From NCBI GenBank assembly GCA_030803735.1, contig JAURUC010000001.1:2869501-2933500 (forward strand): a stretch of DNA of 64,000 nucleotides. Reading direction: 5' to 3'. Position 1 is the first letter of the stretch; the number at the start of each line of letters is the position of its first letter. The position numbers and the translations under genes are program-made. The DNA is from Actinopolyspora lacussalsi. Lineage in GTDB: Bacteria; Actinomycetota; Actinomycetes; Mycobacteriales; Pseudonocardiaceae. The notes beneath the pieces are model-generated. The model saw only the letters and a list, made by a program, of their open reading frames with translations, was not told the origin of the DNA and made no database searches. Shown one piece after another: positions 8,275-18,227 of the stretch.

Positions 8275-8589
8275 TCAGCCGTTGAGCATGCCCTCGATCT
8301 TGGAGACCTCGGCGGCCTGCTCCTCGTCGCGCTGCGCGTAGTCCTGACCCGAGGACTTGATGTTCTCGCTGATCTCCTGCAGCCGCGTGGTGATGACGTC
8401 GGCGTTCTGCCGGAACTGGTCCATCAGCTTCTGGAAGGTCCGGCTCGCGGTGCCCTCCCAGGAGGCGATGACCGGATCGATCTCGCCCTGCAGCTTGGAA
8501 ATCGCCTGATCGACGTTGTTGCGGACCTCCTCGACCTGAGCAGCGGAGCGCTGCATCAGCTCGACATCGGTCCCGAATCCCTGACCCAT
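8275..8589 (-). CDS. esxU: WXG100 family protein, EsxU position in the ESX-4 locus
   Basis: This 104-residue helical hairpin has a WEG turn (IASWEGTASRTF) and a C-terminal YAQRD that fits the YxxxD export motif. The frame is open to 8766, but the ATG at 8589 with a GGGGGA ribosome-binding site gives the normal family length (MGQGFGTDVE). It is the first of two adjacent WXG100 genes. Both partners carrying a YxxxD/E is less common than one. The symbol follows synteny with Rv3445c. Confidence 0.85.
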   Translation of the reverse strand: MGQGFGTDVELMQRSAAQVEEVRNNVDQAISKLQGEIDPVIASWEGTASRTFQKLMDQFRQNADVITTRLQEISENIKSSGQDYAQRDEEQAAEVSKIEGMLNG

Positions 8590-8793
8590 TTGGGAATCCC
8601 CCTTCAATCCGTCGCTGAAAGATCGGTCGAACTTCCGACGCAGACATTGCCAGAACGGTTCCACCGGTGTCGTGGTTTTCCGCGGATCACGTTGCTCATG
8701 TAAACGGGCCGGTTCCCGAACGCGCCGGAAGCACCGCTCCACACGACCCCGTTCCGGAGGCCACACCGGAGAACGAGGCTCGAAGGAGCGGGA

Positions 8794-10686
8794 TCAGCGC
8801 ACCGAGATGCTGCGCACGACCCGCTCACAACCGGCCGTCACGCGCCGTTCCCCGGCGGGGTCGTACTGACAGCCGATGCTGATCCTGGTTTTCGAACGGT
8901 GCAGCACGTACCAGTCCACAACGGAACCGGACAATCGTTCGCGATAGTGAACCACCCGTTCACCCGCGAACCGGGTGTCCGACTCGAAATCGGACAGTTC
9001 ACTGTCGGAACCGTCGAACTTCTCCCGCAACTCGCGCACGGATCGCCGACGGTTCGCCGAAACGTCGTAGCCCGGTCTACCCGCGCGCACCGAGATCACC
9101 TCGTCCCCACCGGAGTCGGGCGGCCGGATGCGCGTCTCCCACAGCTCGGGATCGCCACCGCCCTGCCCCCAACCCGCCGGGTACTCGAACTCATAGCCGT
9201 AACGAGCCACATGACCACCGCGCGCCGCGGGCAGGAACAGCGTGATCGCCAGCGTGGCCACCACCCCCAGCACCAGGAGCACCGCCGTGACCGCGAAAAA
9301 CCACTTCCGCCGGGAGCCCCCACGTCGTGCCGGTTCGGCGTTCCGGGACGACGCCTTCCCGTCGGGGGCACTGGAAAAACCGGGTGCACCCGGAAAACCG
9401 GTGCCGCCGTGGTCGGTCGCTCCGGAGGCGGTCACGCCGGAAACCGGTGTCGTGGTTCCGCTCGGCCAAACTCCCGGCGCGGAACCGGGGGGATGGTGCC
9501 CGGGGACGGGCGGGCCGCCGGAGTGCGGTGGCGGGGCCGGTGCGCCACCCCCGACAGGCGAACCGCTCGTCAACTGCCCGGAGCCGGGCGGCACGCGCAG
9601 CGCACGCGTGACCTCACGAGTCGGGTCCTCCCGCACGCCACGCAGCGCGCCGCGTGCCACCACGGTCTCGGGTTGATCCAGCGTGGTCGGCACGATCCCG
9701 GTTCGCTCGTGGATCAACCGCGCGACCATCGGCACCCTGCTGGAACCGCCGACGAGGAAGACGGCGGCGAGTTCCCGCTCGGTCACCCCTCCGTCGGCCA
9801 GCACACCGGGGAGGAGATCGGCGACGCCGCTCAACGAGGTCACGATCAGCGATTCCAGGTCGGATCTGGTGACGAGGGTGTCCGAGAACGGCGGTGGCAG
9901 CGGGACATCGGTGTAGCTGTGCCGGGACAGCGTTTCCTTCGCGCCGCGCACGTCCTGCCGGAGCACCCGTCTGCGACGCCTGTCGGCTATCTCGCGGCCC
10001 TCGACGAGCTGTCGCCATCCCGCCGGATCGACCGGCTCGACCGTACTTCCGACATGTTCCAGCAGTGCCTGATCGATGTCCGCCCCACCGAAATCGGGCT
10101 TGCCACGGGTCGCCAGCACCCGGAAGGACTCGTCGGTCCGGCGCACCAGACTCGCGTCCACCGTCCCACCGCCGAGGTCGAGCACGGCCAACGCGGCGCC
10201 GTCGGGCAACCCGTGGCCCGCCGCGTGGAACACCGCCGCTCCGACCGGCTCCGGCAGCAGCACGACTTCGGTGGCCAGCCCGGCCGCCGCGTGGCGCAGC
10301 CTGCCGGTACGCACCGTCCCCCAGTCGGCGGGGTGGGTCAGCACCAGCAGATCGACGGCCGCTCCGCCCGCGTATCGCCGGGCCTCGTCGACCGCCCGGG
10401 CCAGCACCGCGCGGATGGCGTCGCCCACGGCGAGCACGGTCCCGCCCAGCAACAGCTCGACCTCGTCGATGCGGCGTTTGGGGTGCGGCTCGAAGCGGGC
10501 CGGATCGACGGCGGCCTGCCGCTCCGCCTCCTGACCGACGAACAGCGTGCCGTCGGCCGAGGCGAACAGCGCCGAGGAAAGCAACGGATGACCGTCGATG
10601 ACCACCACGTGTGGTTCGGCCCCGTCGAGCGAGGCGACGGTGCAGGTACTGGAGGTACCGAAGTCCACCGCGACGTGCAGGGTCAA
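8794..10686 (-). CDS. Hsp70/actin-fold membrane protein of the ESX-4 locus (Rv3446c position)
   Basis: The N-terminal ~370 residues form an Hsp70-like ATPase: phosphate 1 motif VAVDFGTSSTCTV, phosphate 2 motif LDLGGGTVDASLV and adenosine motif VFLVGGSSRVPMV. A Pro/Gly-rich linker follows, then one transmembrane helix (about 460-487, FFAVTAVLLVLGVVATLA) and a ~140-residue extracytoplasmic domain. This fits the type VII secretion-associated protein found between the esx genes and eccC in M. tuberculosis (Rv3446c). The frame is open much further upstream within eccC, but the TTG at 10686 lies 6 nt after AAGGAG and puts the ATPase motif at residue 6. The DnaK substrate-binding domain is absent, so a regulatory or assembly ATPase is more likely than a chaperone. 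Confidence 0.85.
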   Translation of the reverse strand: MTLHVAVDFGTSSTCTVASLDGAEPHVVVIDGHPLLSSALFASADGTLFVGQEAERQAAVDPARFEPHPKRRIDEVELLLGGTVLAVGDAIRAVLARAVDEARRYAGGAAVDLLVLTHPADWGTVRTGRLRHAAAGLATEVVLLPEPVGAAVFHAAGHGLPDGAALAVLDLGGGTVDASLVRRTDESFRVLATRGKPDFGGADIDQALLEHVGSTVEPVDPAGWRQLVEGREIADRRRRRVLRQDVRGAKETLSRHSYTDVPLPPPFSDTLVTRSDLESLIVTSLSGVADLLPGVLADGGVTERELAAVFLVGGSSRVPMVARLIHERTGIVPTTLDQPETVVARGALRGVREDPTREVTRALRVPPGSGQLTSGSPVGGGAPAPPPHSGGPPVPGHHPPGSAPGVWPSGTTTPVSGVTASGATDHGGTGFPGAPGFSSAPDGKASSRNAEPARRGGSRRKWFFAVTAVLLVLGVVATLAITLFLPAARGGHVARYGYEFEYPAGWGQGGGDPELWETRIRPPDSGGDEVISVRAGRPGYDVSANRRRSVRELREKFDGSDSELSDFESDTRFAGERVVHYRERLSGSVVDWYVLHRSKTRISIGCQYDPAGERRVTAGCERVVRSISVR

Positions 10687-10868
10687 GCACAACTCCTTCG
10701 GTGCCGCCGGTTGTCCAACACCGGCGCCGGTCGACCACCGGTCACGATCAGCTACTCCGTTGAAGTTCTCCGCTCGTTCCCGACGGTGTTCACGGCCAGC
10801 CGATCCCCCTGTCCTCGGGGTGGCCCGCGTCCGAGAACCGAGCCGCCCCGAGGTGTCCGGAAGGCGTT

Positions 10869-13800
10869 CTACTCCGGCTGGATGTAGGCGGTCTGGATCA
10901 ACTGCGGACCACCCTTGAGACTCCGGCTGACCAGAGTTCCCCTGCCCGGCGGCAACTGCCGCGACTTGATGTTGCCGATGAGCTGGCCGTCGTCCTTGTT
11001 GGCGCTCATGGCCAACCCCGGCGCCGAGGACTCGCGCATCTTGCCGATGATCGGCTCGAACAACGCCCTGCTGGCACCACCGGAGTTGCGCGCCAGCACC
11101 ACGTGCAGGCCGACGTCGCTGGCCTGCGGGACGAACTCGGCGAGCTGCTGCATCGGGTTGTTGCCCTGCGGGGCCACCAGGTCGTAGTCGTCGGCCACCA
11201 CGAACAGCTCCGGACCGGACCACCAGGAGCGGTTCTTGAGCTGTTCCTGGGTGACGTCCGGCCCCGGCAACCGCTTCTTCAGCGCGTTGCAGACGTCGTT
11301 GATGTTGCCCTTGAGCTGGTCGGCGGAGACGGCGTACTCCATCAGGTGCCCCGTGTCCAGGAAACCGAGCATGGTTCGCCGGTAGTCCACCAGCAGGATC
11401 AGCGCTTCCTTGGGGCTGTAGCGGTTGGTGATACCGCGCACGATGGTGCGCAGCAGTGCCGTCTTGCCCGCTTCCCGTTCGGCGAAGGCGTAGAAGTGCG
11501 GCTCCGCGTCGAAGTCCAGGTAGACCGGGTGCAGCCCGTCCTCGTTGATGCCGATCGGCACCAACCGCTGTTTGGGCTGCTGTTCGGGTGTCGGCAGCTG
11601 TTCGTGCGGGAGCACGTCGGGCAGCAACCGCACCTTCGGTGCCGGCCTGCCCTGCCAGGAATTGCGCACCTTGGTGACCAGGTCCGCGACACCGTCGGAG
11701 AGGTCCTGGTTGTACGCCTCCCAGCCGACCCGGTCACCGAGGTTTTCGCTGTCGACCCTGGGAATGGCGGTGAGGAAGTGCAGTTTGCTCGGGTGCAGTC
11801 CGCGCCCCGGCCTTCCGGAGGGGACGTTGACCGCCACCTTTCGATCCACTTCGGACTCGCTGGGGTCCCCCAGCCTGAGTTCGAAGCGGGTACCGATCAG
11901 GTCCTTGAGCGCGGGGCGGATCTCGGCCCAGCGGTTGGCCGAGACGAACACGTGCACCCCGAAGGTCAACCCCTGCGCGGCCAGGTCGAGCACGTCCTGC
12001 TCCAACGTCTCGAAGTCGTTGCGGAACGCGCCCCAACCGTCGATGACCAGGAACACGTCACCGTAGGGGTCGTCGGTTATGCTGCCCGCCGCCTTGCGCT
12101 TGCGGAAGTCGGCCATCGAGTCCACGCCGAGTTGCTGGAACCGCGCCTCACGCTCGGCGACCAGCTGCTTGATCTCGGCGATGGTCCTGCGCACCACGTC
12201 CTGGTCACGACGACCGCCGAAACCACCGATGTGCGGCAGGCTCTGCAGCGCGGCCATCGAACCGCCGCCCAGGTCGACGCAGTAGAACTGTACTTCCCGC
12301 GGGGTGTGGGTCAGCGCCATCGAGCAGATCAGGGTCCGCATCAGGTTGGACTTGCCCGACTGCGGCCCGCCGACCACGGCACCGTGCCCGTTGGCGCCGC
12401 CGAGGTCGACCACCATGTGGTCCTGGCGCTGCTGGTAGGGCATGTCGATGATGCCGACCGGAACCTGCAGCTTCCCGTTTCCGGCGTTGCCGACCGGGGT
12501 GTACCCCCGCTCCTCGGTCGCCGAGAGCGGCGGCAGCACCGAGTCCAGTGTGGGCGGAGCGTCCAGCGGGGGAAGCCAGACCTGGTGCGCGGGTGGACCC
12601 TGCCCCTGCACCTTGTTGATCACGAGCTGGAAGTCGCTGTCCGGCAGACCGTCGCCGTCGTTGTCGACGATGCCCGACTGGTCCGACTCGGGCTCCGGTT
12701 CCGGCTGCGCGGGCTGATCCGGCTCCGCGGGCGGCTCGATGTAGTCCGGCACGAAGAACCGGGGGCGCTTCTCGCCCGTGACCGGCGAAGCAGCGACCGT
12801 ACGGCGCTTGCCCCCGCCCTGGTGCATGTGACCGGAGACGTAGGCCGCGCGGAACCGCTCCATGCCGCCCGGATGCTTCAGGTAACCGTGACCACCGGTG
12901 GCGGGCAGGTCACCGGCGTCGGGAACGCCGATCGCGGCACGCGACTCGGCCTGGTTGAAGGTCTTGAGCCCGATCCGGTAGGACAGGTGCGAGTCCAGCC
13001 CCCGCAGCTTGCCCTCCTCCAGGCGCTGCGAGGCCAGCAGCAGGTGCACCTGCAGCGAACGTCCCAGCCGTCCGATCATGTTGAACAGCTCGGCGAACTC
13101 GGGCTTGGTGGACAGCAGCTCGGAGAACTCGTCGATGACCACGAACAGGGCGGGCATCGGCGCCAGGTCCGCCCCGGCCTGGCGGGCCTCCTCGTAGTCC
13201 CAGACGTTCTTGACCTTCGCCTTGTTCAGTTCCTCCTGGCGCCTGTTGAGCTCACCGGCCAGCGCGTCCTGCATCCTGTCGACCTGGGTGAGGTCGTCGG
13301 CGAGGTTGGTGATGGTCGCCGAGACGTGCGGAGCAGCCTCGAACCCGTTGAACGTCGCACCACCCTTGAAGTCGACCAGCACGAAGTTCAAGGCGGTCGA
13401 GGAGTGCGTGGCCATCAGGCCGAGCACGATGGTGCGCAGGAACTCCGACTTACCGGAACCGGTGGCGCCGATGCACAGCCCGTGCGGGCCCATACCGCCG
13501 GACGCGGTCTCCTTGATGTCCAGCGAAACGACCTGACCGTCCTCACCCGGTCCGATGGCGACCTTGTAGCGCTCCGGTATGGGACGGGGCCGCCACGCCT
13601 CGTTGAGGTCGAACGAGATCGGGTCGCCGCTGAGCCCGAGCTGTTCGATGTAGTTGAGCGGGGTGGTGAGCGGCTCCTGACCGCTGCTCTCGGTCTCGGC
13701 CTGACCGGTTCGGGCCGACATCATGCGGTAGGGGGAGAGCTGCCGCGCCAGCGCGGTGGCCTCCTCCTTGGTCATGGCGTCCGGCACACCGAACCACTCG

Positions 13801-14921
13801 ACGTTGTTGCCGCTACGAGCACCGACGCGCTCGGGTTCGACGACCATGCGCATCCCCCGCTTGGTCGTCAGCGCACCGAGCACATCGGACAGATCGATCA
13901 GTGTGACCCCGGTCATGCCGCCCTCGAGCAGAATCTGCTCCTCACGGCTGATCTCGGCGTCGTCGAGCACGATCACCACGTGCGGACCGTCCGGCGGTGC
14001 GTTGTTGCGGTTGAACCGGGGTCTGCCGTCCAGCTGGTCGGCGAGCATCTCCTCGATGGCACGTAACGACCCGGCCATCAACCGCTGCTGGCCGATCCCG
14101 TCCGTGAGCTCGGGGTGCTGCGAGTGCGGCAACCATTTGACCCAGTCCCACTCGACCCTGGAACGCCCACCGCTGGCGACGGCGATGACCACGTCGTCCG
14201 GGGTGTGGAAAGTCGCCAACTGCGCCAGCAGCGCCCGGGTCAACGCGCGCGTGGTCTCGCGCTCCCCCTGCAGCCCGATGGCCGCGAAACCGCGCAGCGA
14301 GGTGGCCACCGGCAGTTCCGACACCAGCGAGTGAGCACGGACGAACCGACGCAACGCCAGGGTGGTTATCGGCTCCAGCTCGTCGACGGGACCGGTCTGC
14401 GGCGGCACGAGTCGGGTCTCCAGCCGTTGCGACCCCAGGCCGACCCGGAGCTGGCAGAAATCGCTGTCGCCCGCGCGGCGTTCCCACATCCGACGGCTGG
14501 TGGCGATCGACCACAACGTCGACGGTTCGGGATGAACCCAGGTGCGAGCCAGCCGCTGCTCGTCCGCGGCCTGCCTGGCCCGTTCCCGCATCTGTCCGAG
14601 ATACCGCAGGTAGTCCTTGCGGTCCTCGTTCATCTCCGCCTTGCTCTGACCACCGCCCTGATTACCACCGGCCATCATGCCCACAGTGGAAACCAGCATC
14701 ATCATCGGCATCATCATCATCATCGGGTTGCTGCTGGCCCGCTGAAGCATGAAGACCATCATTCCGAGAGATGCCACGATCATGACGGCCGGAAGGAGCT
14801 TCTGCACGATGTTCCCGGGGACCGCTCGCGGAATCTCGGGAGGGGACTCGAGATGAACCTCGCCACCCGGCGGCTTTGGAGCGGCCATGCGTGGCGGTCG
14901 CTTGAACTGCAGCGTGCTCAC
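10869..14921 (-). CDS. eccC: Type VII secretion ATPase EccC (fused EccCa-EccCb), ESX-4 type
   Basis: EccC is the hexameric FtsK/SpoIIIE-type motor of the T7SS. Two transmembrane helices near the N-terminus (about 40-80, the second rich in Met) precede a DUF domain and three tandem ATPase modules. Their P-loops are GATGSGKSE (about residue 485), GGPQSGKSN (about 852) and EREAGKTA (about 1150, with the first Gly lost). Walker B strands are visible (LFVVIDEFSELL, VFLVIDGWG, LFVVADDYD). With the GTG at 14921 it is 1350 residues; this start gives VSTLQFKRPPR, as in relatives. An in-frame ATG at 14942 adds a Cys-rich heptapeptide and is less likely. It is divergent from eccD. Confidence 0.95.
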   Translation of the reverse strand: MSTLQFKRPPRMAAPKPPGGEVHLESPPEIPRAVPGNIVQKLLPAVMIVASLGMMVFMLQRASSNPMMMMMPMMMLVSTVGMMAGGNQGGGQSKAEMNEDRKDYLRYLGQMRERARQAADEQRLARTWVHPEPSTLWSIATSRRMWERRAGDSDFCQLRVGLGSQRLETRLVPPQTGPVDELEPITTLALRRFVRAHSLVSELPVATSLRGFAAIGLQGERETTRALTRALLAQLATFHTPDDVVIAVASGGRSRVEWDWVKWLPHSQHPELTDGIGQQRLMAGSLRAIEEMLADQLDGRPRFNRNNAPPDGPHVVIVLDDAEISREEQILLEGGMTGVTLIDLSDVLGALTTKRGMRMVVEPERVGARSGNNVEWFGVPDAMTKEEATALARQLSPYRMMSARTGQAETESSGQEPLTTPLNYIEQLGLSGDPISFDLNEAWRPRPIPERYKVAIGPGEDGQVVSLDIKETASGGMGPHGLCIGATGSGKSEFLRTIVLGLMATHSSTALNFVLVDFKGGATFNGFEAAPHVSATITNLADDLTQVDRMQDALAGELNRRQEELNKAKVKNVWDYEEARQAGADLAPMPALFVVIDEFSELLSTKPEFAELFNMIGRLGRSLQVHLLLASQRLEEGKLRGLDSHLSYRIGLKTFNQAESRAAIGVPDAGDLPATGGHGYLKHPGGMERFRAAYVSGHMHQGGGKRRTVAASPVTGEKRPRFFVPDYIEPPAEPDQPAQPEPEPESDQSGIVDNDGDGLPDSDFQLVINKVQGQGPPAHQVWLPPLDAPPTLDSVLPPLSATEERGYTPVGNAGNGKLQVPVGIIDMPYQQRQDHMVVDLGGANGHGAVVGGPQSGKSNLMRTLICSMALTHTPREVQFYCVDLGGGSMAALQSLPHIGGFGGRRDQDVVRRTIAEIKQLVAEREARFQQLGVDSMADFRKRKAAGSITDDPYGDVFLVIDGWGAFRNDFETLEQDVLDLAAQGLTFGVHVFVSANRWAEIRPALKDLIGTRFELRLGDPSESEVDRKVAVNVPSGRPGRGLHPSKLHFLTAIPRVDSENLGDRVGWEAYNQDLSDGVADLVTKVRNSWQGRPAPKVRLLPDVLPHEQLPTPEQQPKQRLVPIGINEDGLHPVYLDFDAEPHFYAFAEREAGKTALLRTIVRGITNRYSPKEALILLVDYRRTMLGFLDTGHLMEYAVSADQLKGNINDVCNALKKRLPGPDVTQEQLKNRSWWSGPELFVVADDYDLVAPQGNNPMQQLAEFVPQASDVGLHVVLARNSGGASRALFEPIIGKMRESSAPGLAMSANKDDGQLIGNIKSRQLPPGRGTLVSRSLKGGPQLIQTAYIQPE

Positions 14922-15247
14922 CGGACAGCAGCACCCTTCCATGTTGTCGGCGATCTGTCGTCAACTGCGCAAGCAGCATTCTGTAACCGGCCGTGCCGCG
15001 CCCCGCCGCGGGGGCGGAAACGACGGCGTAGCCACAGGACAGCCCGCTCACGGTGATCCTAACGGAACCGGCGCGGAACAGTTCTGGCAAACCGAACCCG
15101 CGCACCGGTTCGTACGGCCATACTAAGAGGACCACGCGTCCGAGTGGGGTGATTTCGCGGAATTCCACCCCGCTTGGTTGGATCGAACCGAGCGCGTAGA
15201 GCACACACACGGATCGACATCGAAGGACGAGGGATTAGGGGGCCCAA
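14922..15247. other. Divergent promoter region between eccC and eccD
   Basis: The 326-nt gap must hold the promoters of both ESX-4 transcripts (eccC-Hsp70-esx on minus, eccD-mycP on plus). I see no open frame with coding character and no well-spaced sigma-70-type pair. CATACTAAG near 15118 could be a plus-strand -10 but has no good -35. Confidence 0.5.
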
Positions 15248-16660
15248 GTGGCGACCGGGACCACGGTATTCAGCCGCGTGACGGTGGTCGCGCCGAAGAC
15301 GCGCATAGACCTCGCGTTACCCGCGGACGTCTCGGTGGCGGACCTGCTGCCGATGTTGCTGGACATGGCGCACGAGGCCACCCCGGACGGCGGAGCACGT
15401 CACGGCGGCTGGTGCCTGGCGAAGCTGGGTGACGCACCGCTGGACACCAGCCAGACTCTCGCGGCACTCGGCATCGTGGACGGCGACATGCTCCAGCTGC
15501 GACGCAAGTCGGACGATCCACCACCGCCGCTGTACGACGACGTGGTGGACGCGCTCGCCGAGGCGGAGCCGGGAAGTTACCGCCCCTGGACCAAGGAGAC
15601 AGCCGCCAGAACCGGCCACGCGGCGGGCGCGCTGGCGATGATCGCCTCGGCCGTGGCCCTGGGAATGGCCGCCGTGCCGCAGGGGATCATCTTCCACATC
15701 ATCGCCGCCGTGGTGGGACTCGCGGTCGCGATCTTCGCCACCGGCATAGGCGCGATAGTCGCCCGCGCCTACGGAGCAGCGACCACCGGGACGGTGCTGG
15801 CCGCCGCGGGAGGACTGCCGATGGCCTTCGTGGCGGGACTCAGCATCGTTCCCGGCCAGGACATGCGACCGAAACTGCTGCTCGCCAGCGCGCTGGTGCT
15901 CATATTCGCCTCGGTGTCGCTCATGGTGATCGGGGCGGGAATCATCCACTTCATCGCCGCCGCGACGATCTCGCTGTTCGCCGTGATCGGATTCCTCGTC
16001 GCCACCCTGGTTCCCGCCGCGACCGCCGCCGGAGTCGCCTCCGGCGCCGCCGCGGTGGGGCTCGCGGGGATCTCCATGCTCCCCCGAATCACGATCCAGC
16101 TGGCCAAGCTGCCGCTGCCGCACGTTCCCGGCAACGCCGAGGACCTCAAGGAGGACGGCGGCTTCCCGGACTACCACCAGATCCAGCGGCAGTCCGGTCT
16201 CGCGCACAAGTACATGACCGGCCTGATCGTGGGATGTGGCGGTACGGCCGCGCTCGGAGCGATGATCGCCGCCGCCGCACCGAACATCTGGGGCCCGCTG
16301 CTGGCCGGGGTGGTCTCGGCAGTGCTGATGCTGCGTGGGCGCAACTACGCCAACGGCAGCCAGGCGATCGCGTTGCTGCTCAGCGGGCTGATCGCCGCGC
16401 TGGGCATGACCATCTGGTTGGTGCTTCCCACGGTGACCACCTCGCAGCAGAAGCTCACCTGGTTGTTCTGGCCGTTGCTGCTGCTAGGCGTGGCCGCGAT
16501 CGTGTTCGGCGTCGTCTTCCCCAACCGGCGGTTCTCACCGGTGCAGCGCCGCAGTGTCGACATCATCGAGGCGGTGCTGATCGCACTGGTGCTTCCGCTG
16601 GCGCTGGGGGTCATGGACGTGTACATGACGATCCGCGATCTCAACATCAGCCTGTTCTGA
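15248..16660 (+). CDS. eccD: Type VII secretion membrane channel protein EccD
   Basis: EccD forms the central membrane barrel of the T7SS core complex. The protein has 470 residues: an N-terminal ubiquitin-like (YukD) domain, residues 1-90 (TRIDLALPADVSVADLLPML), a short linker, and about 11 transmembrane helices to the C-terminus. The GTG at 15248 is preceded by AGGGGG with 6-nt spacing. It is followed 46 nt later by mycP on the same strand, as in Rv3448-Rv3449. Confidence 0.93.
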   Translation: MATGTTVFSRVTVVAPKTRIDLALPADVSVADLLPMLLDMAHEATPDGGARHGGWCLAKLGDAPLDTSQTLAALGIVDGDMLQLRRKSDDPPPPLYDDVVDALAEAEPGSYRPWTKETAARTGHAAGALAMIASAVALGMAAVPQGIIFHIIAAVVGLAVAIFATGIGAIVARAYGAATTGTVLAAAGGLPMAFVAGLSIVPGQDMRPKLLLASALVLIFASVSLMVIGAGIIHFIAAATISLFAVIGFLVATLVPAATAAGVASGAAAVGLAGISMLPRITIQLAKLPLPHVPGNAEDLKEDGGFPDYHQIQRQSGLAHKYMTGLIVGCGGTAALGAMIAAAAPNIWGPLLAGVVSAVLMLRGRNYANGSQAIALLLSGLIAALGMTIWLVLPTVTTSQQKLTWLFWPLLLLGVAAIVFGVVFPNRRFSPVQRRSVDIIEAVLIALVLPLALGVMDVYMTIRDLNISLF

Positions 16661-16706
16661 TGGAGCTTCCGTCGATTCGCCGAACAGCCGCCGCGAAGGA
16701 AGCGTG

Positions 16707-18155
16707 ATGCGTTCAACCACAACTGTGCACCGTGGCAACCTCCGGCGTGCGCTGGCGATCTCGGCCGCGACCGCCACTCTCCTGGTGTGCGGACCGGTAC
16801 AACCGGCCACCGCCCAGGACGAGGACGAGACCGGAACCGAGAGCGAGCAGGAGCTGCGGCTGCCCCCGGTCCCGGAGGACACGAATGTGACGGTGTCCTC
16901 AGGCAGACTCTCACCGGACGACGGCTTCAGCCGGCAGCAGGCATGCCTGGCCGCGAACGAGAGCGGATCACGGATCAGAAGGCAGCCCTGGAGCCAACGG
17001 GTGCTCGGTTTCGGCCGTGCCCACGAGCAGGGACTCACCGGGGCGGGACAAACGGTCGCCGTGGTCGACACCGGCGTGAACGAACACCCCAGGATCGGGC
17101 AACGACTCCGAGCCGGCGGTTCCAAGATAACCGGCGGTGCGCTGCAGGACTGCGACGGGCACGGCACGGTGGTGGCGGGCATCATCGCCGCGAGCGACTC
17201 GGAGGAGACGGGCTTCGTCGGCGTCGCGCCGGAGAGCGACATCCTGTCCATCCGGCAGTCGTCCTCGATCTACCAGAAGGAACAGTCCGGCGAGACCGTC
17301 GGCAACACGTCGACCATGGCCCAAGCCGTCGCCAGTGCCGTGGCACAGGGCTCCGACGTGATCAACATCTCGCAGGCCTCCTGTCAGACGCTCTCCCGCG
17401 CCCTGTCGCCCAACAAGCCGAACTGGGAACTGCGCGCGGCCGTCAGACAAGCCTACGAACAGGACGTCGTAGTGGTCGCCGCGGCGGGCAACGTCGGCGG
17501 CAAGTGCGAGAAGAACGAGCCCGGCGATCCGAGCACCGCTGTGCTGCCCGCCTGGTTCGACGATTACGTGCTGACCGTGGCTTCGGTGAACCGGCAGGGC
17601 GCACCGTCCGAGTTCACCATTCCCGGACCGTGGGTGGACGTCGCCGCACCCGGCGAGGACCTGATCTCACTCGACCCGGGGATCGATGGCGACGGGCTGG
17701 TGAACCGCGTAGCCCGCGACTCCAACAGCCAACCGCAGCCGTTGCAGGGCACGAGTTTCGCCGCTCCCTACGTTTCGGGGCTGGCCGCGCTGATCAAGGA
17801 GAAGAACCCGGAACTCTCCGCGGCCCAGGTGATGCACCGGATCACCGAAACCGCGCAGCACCACGGTGGCAGCGAGGGCGGTAACGACATCATCGGCTAC
17901 GGGATGATCAACCCGATGGCCGCGCTCAACAACGTCATCCCCGCCGAGCACGACGCGGCTGCTGCCCCGGTCGAGCCCCGACGCCTGGAAGCGCACGTGT
18001 TCCCGGAGCGGAACTGGGCCGCCATCGCGGTGGCGATGGGAGGAACCATCGGCGGTCTGGCCACAGTGCTGTTCACGGCGTTCCTGCTCAACGCGGTAAG
18101 GCGGGTTCGGGCACGGAACCGGGGCGAATCACCGGTGGGGTCGGAAACCTCCTGA
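16707..18155 (+). CDS. mycP: Type VII secretion mycosin protease MycP
   Basis: This membrane-anchored subtilisin-like protease is part of the T7SS core complex. Residues 1-36 are a signal peptide. The catalytic triad is visible: D121 in VAVVDTGVN, H152 in DGHGTVVAG and S350 in QGTSFAAPYVSG, with the oxyanion Asn at 262 (AAAGN). A C-terminal transmembrane helix (about 435-460) and basic tail follow. The ATG at 16707 is chosen because AAGGAA lies 5 nt upstream; a GTG three nt earlier is the alternative. It converges on eccB. Confidence 0.95.
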   Translation: MRSTTTVHRGNLRRALAISAATATLLVCGPVQPATAQDEDETGTESEQELRLPPVPEDTNVTVSSGRLSPDDGFSRQQACLAANESGSRIRRQPWSQRVLGFGRAHEQGLTGAGQTVAVVDTGVNEHPRIGQRLRAGGSKITGGALQDCDGHGTVVAGIIAASDSEETGFVGVAPESDILSIRQSSSIYQKEQSGETVGNTSTMAQAVASAVAQGSDVINISQASCQTLSRALSPNKPNWELRAAVRQAYEQDVVVVAAAGNVGGKCEKNEPGDPSTAVLPAWFDDYVLTVASVNRQGAPSEFTIPGPWVDVAAPGEDLISLDPGIDGDGLVNRVARDSNSQPQPLQGTSFAAPYVSGLAALIKEKNPELSAAQVMHRITETAQHHGGSEGGNDIIGYGMINPMAALNNVIPAEHDAAAAPVEPRRLEAHVFPERNWAAIAVAMGGTIGGLATVLFTAFLLNAVRRVRARNRGESPVGSETS

Positions 18156-18166
18156 TCGAGGTTTTC

Positions 18167-18206
18167 CGGGCGGTTCGGCGGATCACTCGCTCGGCGGAAC
18201 CGCCCG
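18167..18206. terminator. First hairpin between convergent mycP and eccB
   Basis: The arms CGGGCGGTTC and GAACCGCCCG are perfect inverted repeats around a 20-nt loop, just past the mycP stop. Confidence 0.6.
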
Positions 18207-18227
18207 ACGAGGGTTACGAACGAACTC

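Noticed and set aside
10687..11223. N-terminal extension of the Hsp70-like protein into eccC
   Set aside because: The frame is open but overlaps eccC codons on the same strand; a well-placed ribosome-binding site and TTG at 10686 start the conserved ATPase domain.
11103..14066. 987-codon plus-strand open frame across eccC
   Set aside because: Shadow of eccC on the opposite strand; Arg/His/Leu/Val-rich with no domain, and the opposite frame contains all three ATPase modules.
14690..14750. CAT-triplet run within eccC as a microsatellite
   Set aside because: It encodes the Met-rich second transmembrane helix typical of EccC and is not a perfect repeat.
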